From: an uncultured Acidimicrobiaceae bacterium
GTDB taxonomy: Bacteria > Actinomycetota > Acidimicrobiia > Acidimicrobiales > Microtrichaceae
Assembly: GCA_937868025.1 (NCBI GenBank)
Contig: CALMLJ010000225.1
Span: 1 to 5,281 of the forward strand
DNA: 5,281 nt
Reading direction: 5' to 3'
Below are positions 1-5,268 of the stretch, in pieces. A model generated the notes under the pieces. The model did not search any database. It was given only the letters and a program-made list of their open reading frames with translations, and was not told the origin of the DNA. The stretch's first letter is position 1. Each line of letters starts with the position of its first letter. Both the position numbers and the translations under genes were made by a program.

Positions 1-596
1 TGCTGCCCGTCGACGACGGCTCGGTCATGTTGGTGATCGGCGACGTGGTCGGCCACGGGCTGGAGGCTGCCAGCGCGATGGGCCAGCTCCGCAGCGCCGT
101 TCGGGCGCTGTCGGCGACGACGACCTCGCCGGCCCGGGTGCTCGAGCTGCTCGACGACTTCGCTGCGCTCGTTCCCGCGTGCCGCTTCGCGACCTCCGCC
201 ATCGTCGTCGTCGACGCCGACCACCGGTCGTTGCGGTACTCGGTCGCTGGTCATCCGCCACCGGCCTGGCACGATCCCTCCGGCGGGGGCGGGCTCTTCG
301 ATCAGGCGCTGTCACGACCGTTGGGCGTGTACCCCGCGGCCCGGCCCGAGGCCACCGTGGCGATCGACGATGCCGGGCTCACCGTGTGCCTCTATACCGA
401 CGGCCTGATCGAGAAGCGCTCCGAGATCATCGACGCCGGCCTCGAGTTGCTCGTCGACACGATGCGACGGCATCAAACGGTCCCGTGCGAGGAACTGGCC
501 GATCTGCTGCTGAGGGAGGTCGGCGGCTCGGGTCGGCAGCGTGACGACATCGCCGTCCTGTGCGCCCGCTTCGACCGGGCATCCGCTGCGACCTGA
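1..596 (+). CDS. SpoIIE/RsbU-type PP2C serine phosphatase, C-terminal part
   Basis: Partial gene, open at the left edge; the reading frame begins at base 3 and the stop is TGA at 594-596. About 197 residues remain. Visible PP2C/SpoIIE motifs, in order: IGDVVGHG (metal-binding Asp and the Gly-rich turn), YSVAGHPPPAW (the family's AGHpP block), LYTDGLIEKR (second metal Asp in TDG) and QRDDIAVLCARF (C-terminal DD metal site). These are the standard landmarks of PPM phosphatases that dephosphorylate anti-anti-sigma factors of the SpoIIAA/RsbV type. The family usually carries a sensor domain (PAS, GAF or response receiver) before the phosphatase; here it would lie outside the window, so the signal it senses cannot be told. 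No anti-sigma or STAS gene is seen nearby. It converges on the rhodanese gene with a 30-bp gap. The family call is firm; the partner is unknown. Confidence 0.92.
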   Translation, partial: LPVDDGSVMLVIGDVVGHGLEAASAMGQLRSAVRALSATTTSPARVLELLDDFAALVPACRFATSAIVVVDADHRSLRYSVAGHPPPAWHDPSGGGGLFDQALSRPLGVYPAARPEATVAIDDAGLTVCLYTDGLIEKRSEIIDAGLELLVDTMRRHQTVPCEELADLLLREVGGSGRQRDDIAVLCARFDRASAAT

Positions 597-603
597 CGCA
601 GTG
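584..603. terminator. weak hairpin at the convergent gene ends
   Basis: Bases 584-590 can pair with 597-603 (seven pairs, one of them G-U) around the loop ACCTGA, which contains the phosphatase stop codon. It lies in the gap between two convergent genes, where a terminator is expected. There is no T-tract on either strand, so it is not a canonical intrinsic terminator. A separate 10-bp palindrome, CGTCGCGACG, follows at 607-616. Confidence 0.22.
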
Positions 604-626
604 CATCGTCGCGACGTGTGCCGGGC

Positions 627-1034
627 TCAGCCTGCCGACCACCGCCGCCAGGCCTGGTAGCCACCGTCGAGGTCGGTCGCGTTGACGAGACCGAGCCGGC
701 GCAGCGTGTCGGCCGCGAGCGACGACGCGTATCCCTCGTCGCAGACGACGACGATCGTCTGGTCGTGACCGGTCACCTCGGGGAGGCGATGGGGGCTCGT
801 CGGGTCGAGGCGCCATTCGAGCTTGTTGCGATCGACGACGACAGCGCCGGTCATCGCGCCGTCGGCCTCACGGAGTTCGACCGGGCGGGTGTCCACCACG
901 AGCCCTCCGGCAGCGACGATCGCCGGCAGGTCGGCCGGGGTCGGGCGATGCCCCGATTGCGACCGCACCTCGGCCAGGAGGAGGTCGATGGCGGGCAGCG
1001 CGTCGAAGTCGGTGGACGGTGCCGCGTCGGTCAC
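627..1034 (-). CDS. single-domain rhodanese-like sulfurtransferase
   Basis: 135 residues, the usual size for a stand-alone rhodanese domain. Visible landmarks: VVDTRP at 46-51 (the conserved D-x-R strand end), an active-site loop CDEGYASS at 98-105 with the catalytic Cys98, and the C-terminal LDGGYQAW at 122-129, matching the family's L-x-GG-x-x-x-W. The loop departs from the classical CRxGxR of thiosulfate:cyanide sulfurtransferases: the last Arg is Ala. It may therefore prefer another sulfur donor or acceptor. No signal peptide is seen, so it is probably cytoplasmic. The GTG start overlaps the stop of the upstream deacetylase/dioxygenase gene by four bases (1031-1034). No Shine-Dalgarno sequence is evident before it, so translation probably depends on coupling. 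Rhodanese proteins carry sulfane sulfur on a Cys persulfide; a role beside a thiol dioxygenase is plausible but inferred. Confidence 0.92.
   Translation of the reverse strand: MTDAAPSTDFDALPAIDLLLAEVRSQSGHRPTPADLPAIVAAGGLVVDTRPVELREADGAMTGAVVVDRNKLEWRLDPTSPHRLPEVTGHDQTIVVVCDEGYASSLAADTLRRLGLVNATDLDGGYQAWRRWSAG
1031..1034 (-). other. GTGA stop/start overlap (translational coupling)
   Basis: On the minus strand the bases GTGA hold both the GTG start of the rhodanese gene and the TGA stop of the PIG-L/CDO gene. This arrangement is typical of termination-reinitiation coupling and implies one transcript and linked expression of the two products. Confidence 0.8.
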
Positions 1035-2431
1035 GGTCCGACGGTATCGCTCGCCGCCGACACGTCGGCGACGCGGCGAGTATCGACCCGGTCGGACCGG
1101 GCGGCGCGACCGGTGTCGCCGGGATTCGTCCAGACGGCGCGCTCGTCCTCCACGGGCTCGACGCGGAGCGTCGTGCGTCCGTCGACGTCGTAGTAGGCCA
1201 TCGACGACAGCGGCGGCGAGTAGACGTGCACGCTGATCGCCGGCTGCTCGCGTTCGTTGACGACGTCGTGCACCGCGTCGACCGGGACCCCGCGGGCTTG
1301 CCCGGCGGTGAGGCGGTTGCGGTGCTCGACCCCGTCGTCGAAGACGACCTCGGTGAGCTCACCGGCCACGACCGCGAACGCGCCGACCGAGCCGCCGTGG
1401 TCGTGGGGCGTCACGGCTCCGCCCGTCGGCCAGCCGATGAGCCAGGCGTCGAACGAGTCGGTCGCGAGGAGTCGCCACCAGTGACGGATCTCGGGGTCGA
1501 TCTCGGGAAGCGGGCTGAAACGGGCGGCCGTGGCCAGCCCGGCGGCGATCTCGGCCAGCTCGTCGGGACCGAGCTGGGGTGTCCTCGGGGCCGGGGCCGG
1601 GGCCGGGGCCGGAACCTCGCCGATCGCCGGGAGTTCGTCGGGGCTGGACGACAACGTGTCGATCGGACCCTCGGGGCCGACGCGGACGTACCACTCGTAG
1701 CCGTAGACATCGGCGAAGTCGTTGGGGACCCCGAGCCAGGGGTCGGAACCGATCTGGCTCTCGTGTGCGGCGATGGCACGCTGCTTGACGTCGAGCAGGT
1801 CGTGGATCGCGACCGTGGTCGTGATCTCGACGGTGGCCGAGCCGATGGGGCGGATCGACGGGACGGCGTCGCCGGCGTGGTCGACGAGGTGGGACTCGAC
1901 GAAGTGGAGGTACTCCCGGTCGACTGTGGCGAGGTACCGCGTGGGGATGCCGGCGAGATCGGCGGCGAGCATCGTGGCGTCGTGCACCTGCACGTGGTCG
2001 GGGTGGCCGTACACCCCGTGGTCGTCGTAGGTCACGATGGCGACGGCGCGTTCTTCGGTGGCGATCGCCGCGATCTGCTCGGCGGCGGTGGTGAGCTCGA
2101 CGTCGACGTAGGCCCCCCACGGGCGCTGCGTCGCGCGGTCGTCGATGCCGGAGTCGACGTGATCGAGGAAGACCAGGCGGTCGACACCCAGGACGGCGCA
2201 CGAGCGTTCGGCTTCGGCGCGGCGTCGCGCCGCGACGTCGGTGGTCGAGCGGTCGCCGCCGACGCGGGACCCGAGTTCGCCCGACGTCGCCATCAGCACA
2301 ACGGTGCGGTACCCGGCGCGGGAGAGCGCCGCGATCGTTCCGCCCGTGAAGATGGCTTCGTCGTCGGGGTGCGCGTGCACGAACACCACGCTGCCCCGAT
2401 CCGTTCCGCCCTTGTCGTTAATCCCGATCAT
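1031..2431 (-). CDS. PIG-L (MshB/Mca-like) deacetylase fused to cysteine dioxygenase-like domain
   Basis: 466 residues from the ATG at 2431. Domain 1 (about 15-255) is a PIG-L/LmbE deacetylase. AHPDDE at 20-25 supplies the predicted zinc ligands His21 and Asp24 and the general base Asp23; YGHPDH at 141-146 supplies the third ligand His146 plus Tyr141 and His143, matching the MshB pattern. KQRAIAAHESQIG at 216-228 is also family-like. A Pro-Ala linker (PAPAPAPAP, 274-282) leads to domain 2 (about 286-434), a cupin of the cysteine dioxygenase family. There HDHGGS at 343-348 and His388 are the predicted three-His iron site, and SVHVY at 400-404 keeps the Ser-His-Tyr triad. Gly350 replaces the Cys that forms the Cys-Tyr cofactor in mammalian CDO, as is usual in bacteria. 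A 32-residue low-complexity tail follows. MshB and Mca act on GlcNAc-inositol and mycothiol conjugates; CDO oxidises cysteine to the sulfinate. Joining them suggests thiol processing, but the substrate is unproven. An alternative GTG at 2452 is rejected because it lies upstream of the promoter. Confidence 0.9.
   Translation of the reverse strand: MIGINDKGGTDRGSVVFVHAHPDDEAIFTGGTIAALSRAGYRTVVLMATSGELGSRVGGDRSTTDVAARRRAEAERSCAVLGVDRLVFLDHVDSGIDDRATQRPWGAYVDVELTTAAEQIAAIATEERAVAIVTYDDHGVYGHPDHVQVHDATMLAADLAGIPTRYLATVDREYLHFVESHLVDHAGDAVPSIRPIGSATVEITTTVAIHDLLDVKQRAIAAHESQIGSDPWLGVPNDFADVYGYEWYVRVGPEGPIDTLSSSPDELPAIGEVPAPAPAPAPRTPQLGPDELAEIAAGLATAARFSPLPEIDPEIRHWWRLLATDSFDAWLIGWPTGGAVTPHDHGGSVGAFAVVAGELTEVVFDDGVEHRNRLTAGQARGVPVDAVHDVVNEREQPAISVHVYSPPLSSMAYYDVDGRTTLRVEPVEDERAVWTNPGDTGRAARSDRVDTRRVADVSAASDTVGP
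1587..1612 (+). repeat. GGGGCC hexamer tandem repeat (G-quadruplex-capable)
   Basis: Four consecutive copies of GGGGCC followed by GG. Read on the minus strand it encodes the Pro-Ala linker between the deacetylase and dioxygenase domains. Four G4 runs with 2-base loops on the plus strand (the template strand for this gene) could fold as a G-quadruplex. A gain or loss of one unit would change the linker by one Ala-Pro pair without a frameshift. Confidence 0.85.
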
Positions 2432-2441
2432 GTTGGTCGGA

Positions 2442-2471
2442 ATTCTACCCACGGCCCGATCGATCCGACAA
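2442..2471 (-). promoter_or_regulatory. sigma70/HrdB-like promoter for the deacetylase/dioxygenase-rhodanese operon
   Basis: On the minus strand, TTGTCG (2466-2471) and TAGAAT (2442-2447) are separated by 18 bases: four of six and five of six matches to the housekeeping consensus. The ATG at 2431 lies only 10 bases past the -10 box. A start at the A at 2434 would give a leader of about three bases. No Shine-Dalgarno sequence precedes the ATG, which agrees with a near-leaderless mRNA. This promoter also argues for ATG 2431 over GTG 2452. Confidence 0.6.
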
Positions 2472-2532
2472 CCTCGATCCGCGGGCCTCGATTCGCAGAC
2501 CTCGATTCGGCGGCTCGACCGTCGGATCGATC
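2458..2532. repeat. 12-bp perfect inverted repeat flanking the tandem repeats
   Basis: GATCGATCCGAC at 2458-2469 is the exact reverse complement of GTCGGATCGATC at 2521-2532, with 51 bases between the arms. The left arm overlaps the -35 box; the right arm lies just past the permease stop codon. Each arm contains the self-complementary GATCGATC. The wide loop and lack of a T-tract argue against a simple terminator. Paired operator sites or an mRNA stem at the end of the permease transcript are possible. Confidence 0.5.
2472..2513. repeat. three 14-bp tandem repeats next to the -35 box
   Basis: Units begin at 2472, 2486 and 2500, each opening with CCTCGAT followed by C or T and CG. The first ten bases are nearly invariant and the last four vary. 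A degenerate fourth copy (CTCGACC) starts near 2514. The array abuts the -35 box of the operon promoter, a position suited to an activator or repressor that binds repeated sites. The 14-bp period is not a whole helical turn. Confidence 0.6.
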
Positions 2533-2538
2533 AGACGA

Positions 2539-3603
2539 TCACGGCCCGACTCCGACGGCGTGGTGGGCGATCAGCACGAGGATCGCGGCGAGGAATCCGG
2601 GGAGCGCGATCGGGACGACGGCGACCACGTAGCGCGACCAGGTCACCGGTGCGCCCTCGGCGCCCATGATGCGGAGCCAGAGCAGGTTCGCGAGCGCTCC
2701 GGTCGGCACCAGTACCGCGCCGGCGTTGACGCCCAGCAGCCACGCCCAACCGGCCCATCCGATGCGCGTCGTCGTCCCCAACGATGCGAGCAGGGCCGGA
2801 AGGTTGTTGACAGCACCCGCTGCCGCTGCGGCCGCGAGGGAGGTCGCCCCGATCGCTGCGCCGTCTCCGTGCTCGGCCAACCAGTCGGCCGCCCCGATGG
2901 GCACGGTCGCGGCGACGACAGCGGCCACTGCGGCGACCAGGACGGCCGTGGCCAGCGGTACCTCCCGCCACGGAACCCCTCGGGTGAGGGCGATCAGCAC
3001 CACGTCGGCAGTGAGCGCCACCATCCACGCGTCGATGCCCACGGCCGGGCCGAGGACGAACCCGACGAGCAGCCCGGCGACCACGGCGCCGCCCCAGCGC
3101 AGGGCCCGCCGATCGACCGGGCCCGGAGCGACCACCGGCAACCGCGCCGGGTGGCGTCGCCGGTAGGCCAACCATCCGACCGTGACGGCAGCGATGCTCG
3201 GCACTCCAAGGTGAGCCATCACGTTCGAGGTGCCCAGGTCGTAGTGCTCGGCAGCGATGAGCGTGGTGAGGTTCGACACCGGGAGCACCGACGACGCCAA
3301 CCCGGCCAGCACGAGTGGGATGACGGCAGCGGCGACCTCGTCGGTACCGGTACGCCGCGCGAGTCGGAGGTAGAGCGGCGTGAGGAGCACGATCGTGGTG
3401 TCGAGGTTGAGGACCACCGTCGTCGCCGCCGCCAGCGCCCACAGCGCGGCGACCGGGGTGCCGCGCGTCGACCGCCCGACCACGAGGTTGGCGACCGACT
3501 CGAAGAACCCGAGGCGGTCGAGCAACGCCGCCAACGGGACCCCCGCCAACAGGAACGCGAGCGCCGGGACGAGCTCACGGAGTTGGTCGACGACCCGGTC
3601 CAC
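2539..3603 (-). CDS. ArsB/SLC13-type (ion transporter superfamily) membrane permease
   Basis: 354 residues from a GTG start, very hydrophobic, with roughly ten to eleven candidate membrane spans (for example near 11-29, 91-110, 131-147, 170-188, 191-207, 217-234, 249-265, 284-305 and 325-347). Family-type motifs: LNLDTTIVLLTP (65-76), corresponding to the ArsB/SLC13 region N-x-D...TP; PVSNLTTL (108-115); VNNLPALL (265-272); and GVNAGAVLVPTGALANLL (291-308). The first and third, and the second and fourth, look like the two halves of an internal duplication, each with an Asn-rich hairpin. It is shorter than ArsB (about 430 residues), apparently through trimmed termini and loops rather than a break. 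No arsR, arsC or arsA lies beside it, so arsenite is not a safe substrate; a dicarboxylate, sulfur oxyanion or other anion is possible. A gap of 36 bp separates it from the upstream HNH gene. GGTAGG ten bases before GTG may serve as a ribosome site. Confidence 0.85.
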   Translation of the reverse strand: MDRVVDQLRELVPALAFLLAGVPLAALLDRLGFFESVANLVVGRSTRGTPVAALWALAAATTVVLNLDTTIVLLTPLYLRLARRTGTDEVAAAVIPLVLAGLASSVLPVSNLTTLIAAEHYDLGTSNVMAHLGVPSIAAVTVGWLAYRRRHPARLPVVAPGPVDRRALRWGGAVVAGLLVGFVLGPAVGIDAWMVALTADVVLIALTRGVPWREVPLATAVLVAAVAAVVAATVPIGAADWLAEHGDGAAIGATSLAAAAAAGAVNNLPALLASLGTTTRIGWAGWAWLLGVNAGAVLVPTGALANLLWLRIMGAEGAPVTWSRYVVAVVPIALPGFLAAILVLIAHHAVGVGP

Positions 3604-3611
3604 GGCGGGCG

Positions 3612-3617
3612 AACCTA
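3612..3617 (-). promoter_or_regulatory. possible -10 box before the permease gene
   Basis: TAGGTT on the minus strand fits the TAnnnT pattern and ends eight bases before the GTG start at 3603. No clear -35 box is seen 17-18 bases upstream. The same bases overlap a possible Shine-Dalgarno sequence (GGTAGG, 3614-3619), so the role is ambiguous. Confidence 0.25.
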
Positions 3618-3639
3618 CCGTGTGGGCTGCCGGTCCGAC

Positions 3640-5094
3640 TCACCCGGTTTCGAACAGTCGCCCCGGTGTCGTGTGCTGCGTGGGCGTGCGGGCGGCGCGC
3701 CGCGCTGCGGCGTGACGAGCGCGGAGGTCGGGGGTGGCTGGCGTGGCTGGGGTGCCCCGGGCCGGTGGGTCCGGCGGGTCCGGGATGTGATGGGGATGGC
3801 GGGGGTCGGTGGGGTCGACGAACGCGCGGCGGCCGGTTCCGTCGACGAGTTGCCAGTTCTCCAACGTTTTGAGTTGGTGGTGGAACGTGCACATGTGTTC
3901 GGACTCGACCAACACGGTGTGTTGGGTTCTGGCGTAGTCCTCGCGGTGCTCGTATTCGAGGTCGACGGTGCGGTTGCAGCCGGCGACGCAGCATTTCGGG
4001 TCGGTCCAGAGTTTGGCGATGCGTTGTGCTTCGGTGGGTTTGCGGGCCGGGTTCACGACGTCGATGACGGCGGTGCCGTTGGTTGTGATGAGGCGCAGGA
4101 TCGAGTCGCCGAACATGGTGCGGGCTTGTTCGACCGAGATCGGGCCGATGCCGGGGATCTCACACACCTCACCGTCACCCACCGCGCCGTTGATCAACGC
4201 GGCGAGATCAACCCGGACGAGCATCAGGCGGCGCACCGACTCGCGAGTCCGCCGACGGCGACCGCCCGTACCCCGGCCACCGTTGCGGGCGCCGTCGGCC
4301 TTGTCGGTATCGGTGCTGTCGCCGTCGCCGTCGCTGTCGCCGTCGCTGTCGCTGGTGGTTGGGGTGCGTCCGCACACGAGGTCGACGAGTGCGTCGTAGG
4401 CGTACTGTTCGCGGCCTTCGCGTTGACCGTTGCGGCGTTCGCGGTGGATTTCCCCGATTCGGTTCTCCAGGGCTTGTTGCAGTTCGGCACCCTCGGCGAG
4501 TGGTCCTTCGGCGTACATGCACCAGCGTCCGCCTTTGGACCACCAGTACGTCTTCCGCCCGGCGCGTACTTTGCGTTCGCGTTCGACTTTCGATTCTTCC
4601 CCTTCGACCTCGGCCTTCCGCCGCGCCGCTTCTTCTTTCGTGTGACGGAGCGAATCGGATTTGGCGGTCTCGAGCAGGTCGTCCTCTGCAGCGGGGTTGA
4701 CTGACGCTCCCGCGGCGACGGCGCCGGCTTGTTGGGGTGAGAGTTCGCCGTTGCGCACCGCGTCGGCGGTGCCCGTGAGCCCACCGAGTTGTTGGGATGT
4801 TTCCAGATCGGCGCGGGCCCGGCCGGTGTCGGTGCCTTGGCGTAACGCCAACCAGGCTGCCGCAGATGGGCAGCCGTCGCGGCGCCAGGCGTCCGCTTCG
4901 GCGGCTCGGGCTGCGATGAGGACCCGGCCGGAGGCGGCGAGGCGTTCGAGTTCGATGAACGCGTCCAAGATGTCGACGGCGTACGGCAACGGCACATCAG
5001 CCGGGGACAGATCACCCAGCAGGGTGCGTACGGGGGCGGCGGCGTCTCGGAGTTGACTGGCGAGTTGCGATCGATACGAACTGGTGTTCGTCAT
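3640..5094 (-). CDS. DUF222/13E12-type HNH endonuclease-like protein
   Basis: 484 residues from the ATG at 5094. The N-terminal 1-240 is a charged, mostly helical DUF222-like region (DILDAFIELERLAASGRVLIAA near 41-62; a Lys/Glu-rich helix near 150-180; GRWCMYAEGPLAEGAELQQALE at 189-210). A Ser/Asp/Gly stretch (247-263) and an Arg/Gly-rich basic segment (270-289) form a linker. The HNH-like domain covers about 366-426: Cys368 and Cys373 (C-x4-C), His383 in EHREDY, and Cys402 with His405/His406 in CTFHH. The Asn expected about five residues before the last Cys is Glu397, and the usual W-x-x-GG-x-T stretch is replaced. The tail (427-484) is rich in Pro, His and Arg. 13E12 proteins are multi-copy in many actinobacteria; their biological role is unsettled. 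A-ending codons such as CAA, AAA and CGA seem more frequent than in neighbours, hinting at an accessory origin. A TTG start at 5172 is unlikely, as it would read through the promoter. Confidence 0.88.
   Translation of the reverse strand: MTNTSSYRSQLASQLRDAAAPVRTLLGDLSPADVPLPYAVDILDAFIELERLAASGRVLIAARAAEADAWRRDGCPSAAAWLALRQGTDTGRARADLETSQQLGGLTGTADAVRNGELSPQQAGAVAAGASVNPAAEDDLLETAKSDSLRHTKEEAARRKAEVEGEESKVERERKVRAGRKTYWWSKGGRWCMYAEGPLAEGAELQQALENRIGEIHRERRNGQREGREQYAYDALVDLVCGRTPTTSDSDGDSDGDGDSTDTDKADGARNGGRGTGGRRRRTRESVRRLMLVRVDLAALINGAVGDGEVCEIPGIGPISVEQARTMFGDSILRLITTNGTAVIDVVNPARKPTEAQRIAKLWTDPKCCVAGCNRTVDLEYEHREDYARTQHTVLVESEHMCTFHHQLKTLENWQLVDGTGRRAFVDPTDPRHPHHIPDPPDPPARGTPATPATPDLRARHAAARRAARTPTQHTTPGRLFETG
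4318..4353 (+). repeat. 6-bp microsatellite (GTCGCC/GTCGCT)n in the HNH gene
   Basis: Six consecutive 6-bp units, each GTCGCC or GTCGCT. On the minus strand they encode the alternating Asp-Ser/Asp-Gly linker between the DUF222 and HNH parts. Slippage would change the linker in two-residue steps without breaking the frame. Confidence 0.85.
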
Positions 5095-5100
5095 GGGTTC

Positions 5101-5109
5101 AGTATCGCA
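5101..5109 (-). promoter_or_regulatory. extended -10 promoter for the HNH gene, likely leaderless
   Basis: TGCGATACT on the minus strand combines the TG-n extension with GATACT (four of six to TATAAT, keeping the key A and final T). It ends six bases before the ATG at 5094, so a start at +7 would fall on the A of ATG. No Shine-Dalgarno sequence lies before the ATG, in agreement with a leaderless transcript. The -35 region is poor. Confidence 0.45.
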
Positions 5110-5129
5110 GAGGGTCCTGACAGTGAGAT

Positions 5130-5158
5130 CCGGATCGGCGGCTTCGGCGCCGGATCGG
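5130..5158. repeat. 9-bp direct repeat, 20 bp apart, upstream of the HNH gene
   Basis: CCGGATCGG occurs at 5130-5138 and again at 5150-5158, a spacing of about two helical turns. The first copy overlaps a perfect palindrome, GATCCGGATC (5127-5136), close to where the -35 box of the HNH promoter should lie. A regulator site is possible, but short GC-rich repeats also arise by chance. Confidence 0.3.
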
Positions 5159-5224
5159 GAAGATTCACCCAACGCTCAGAACCCAACGCCCGGGCCAGGC
5201 CGCCGCCTCCGTCGAGAACTTCGG

Positions 5225-5254
5225 CGCGCACCCGTCGGACATCGGGTCGGCGCG
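5225..5254. other. hairpin upstream of the possible right-edge gene
   Basis: CGCGCACCCG (5225-5234) pairs with CGGGT (5243-5247) and GCGCG (5250-5254), giving ten G-C-rich pairs with a two-base bulge (5248-5249) and an eight-base loop. It ends five bases before the GGAG at 5260-5263. It could be a 5' leader structure or an operator; there is no T-tract to make it a terminator. Confidence 0.35.
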
Positions 5255-5268
5255 ACGATGGAGTGATC

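Noticed and set aside
2432..2452. Longer start (GTG 2452) for the deacetylase/dioxygenase gene
   Set aside because: It would lie upstream of the best -10 box and adds seven residues outside the family's conserved start; ATG 2431 fits the promoter better.
2472..2513. CRISPR array
   Set aside because: Units are 14 bp with no spacers of suitable length and no cas genes in the window.
1019..2632. A 537-residue plus-strand open frame
   Set aside because: Antisense to the deacetylase/dioxygenase gene and its gap; rich in Gly, Asp, Val and Arg with no domain or ribosome site.
2539..3603. Arsenic resistance operon
   Set aside because: The permease is ArsB-like, but no arsR, arsC, arsA or acr3 gene is present, and the neighbours point elsewhere.
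2560..4704. A 714-residue plus-strand open frame
   Set aside because: It runs antisense through two well-supported genes and the gap between them, has biased low-complexity composition (Val-Ala runs opposite the microsatellite) and no recognisable domain. Long antisense frames are common at this GC content.
3640..5094. Homing endonuclease, intron or mobile element
   Set aside because: The HNH gene is not inside another gene, and no terminal repeats, target duplications or transposase/integrase genes were seen; DUF222 proteins are usually free-standing.
5095..5172. Longer start (TTG 5172) for the HNH gene
   Set aside because: It would translate through the predicted promoter and adds a segment with no family resemblance.
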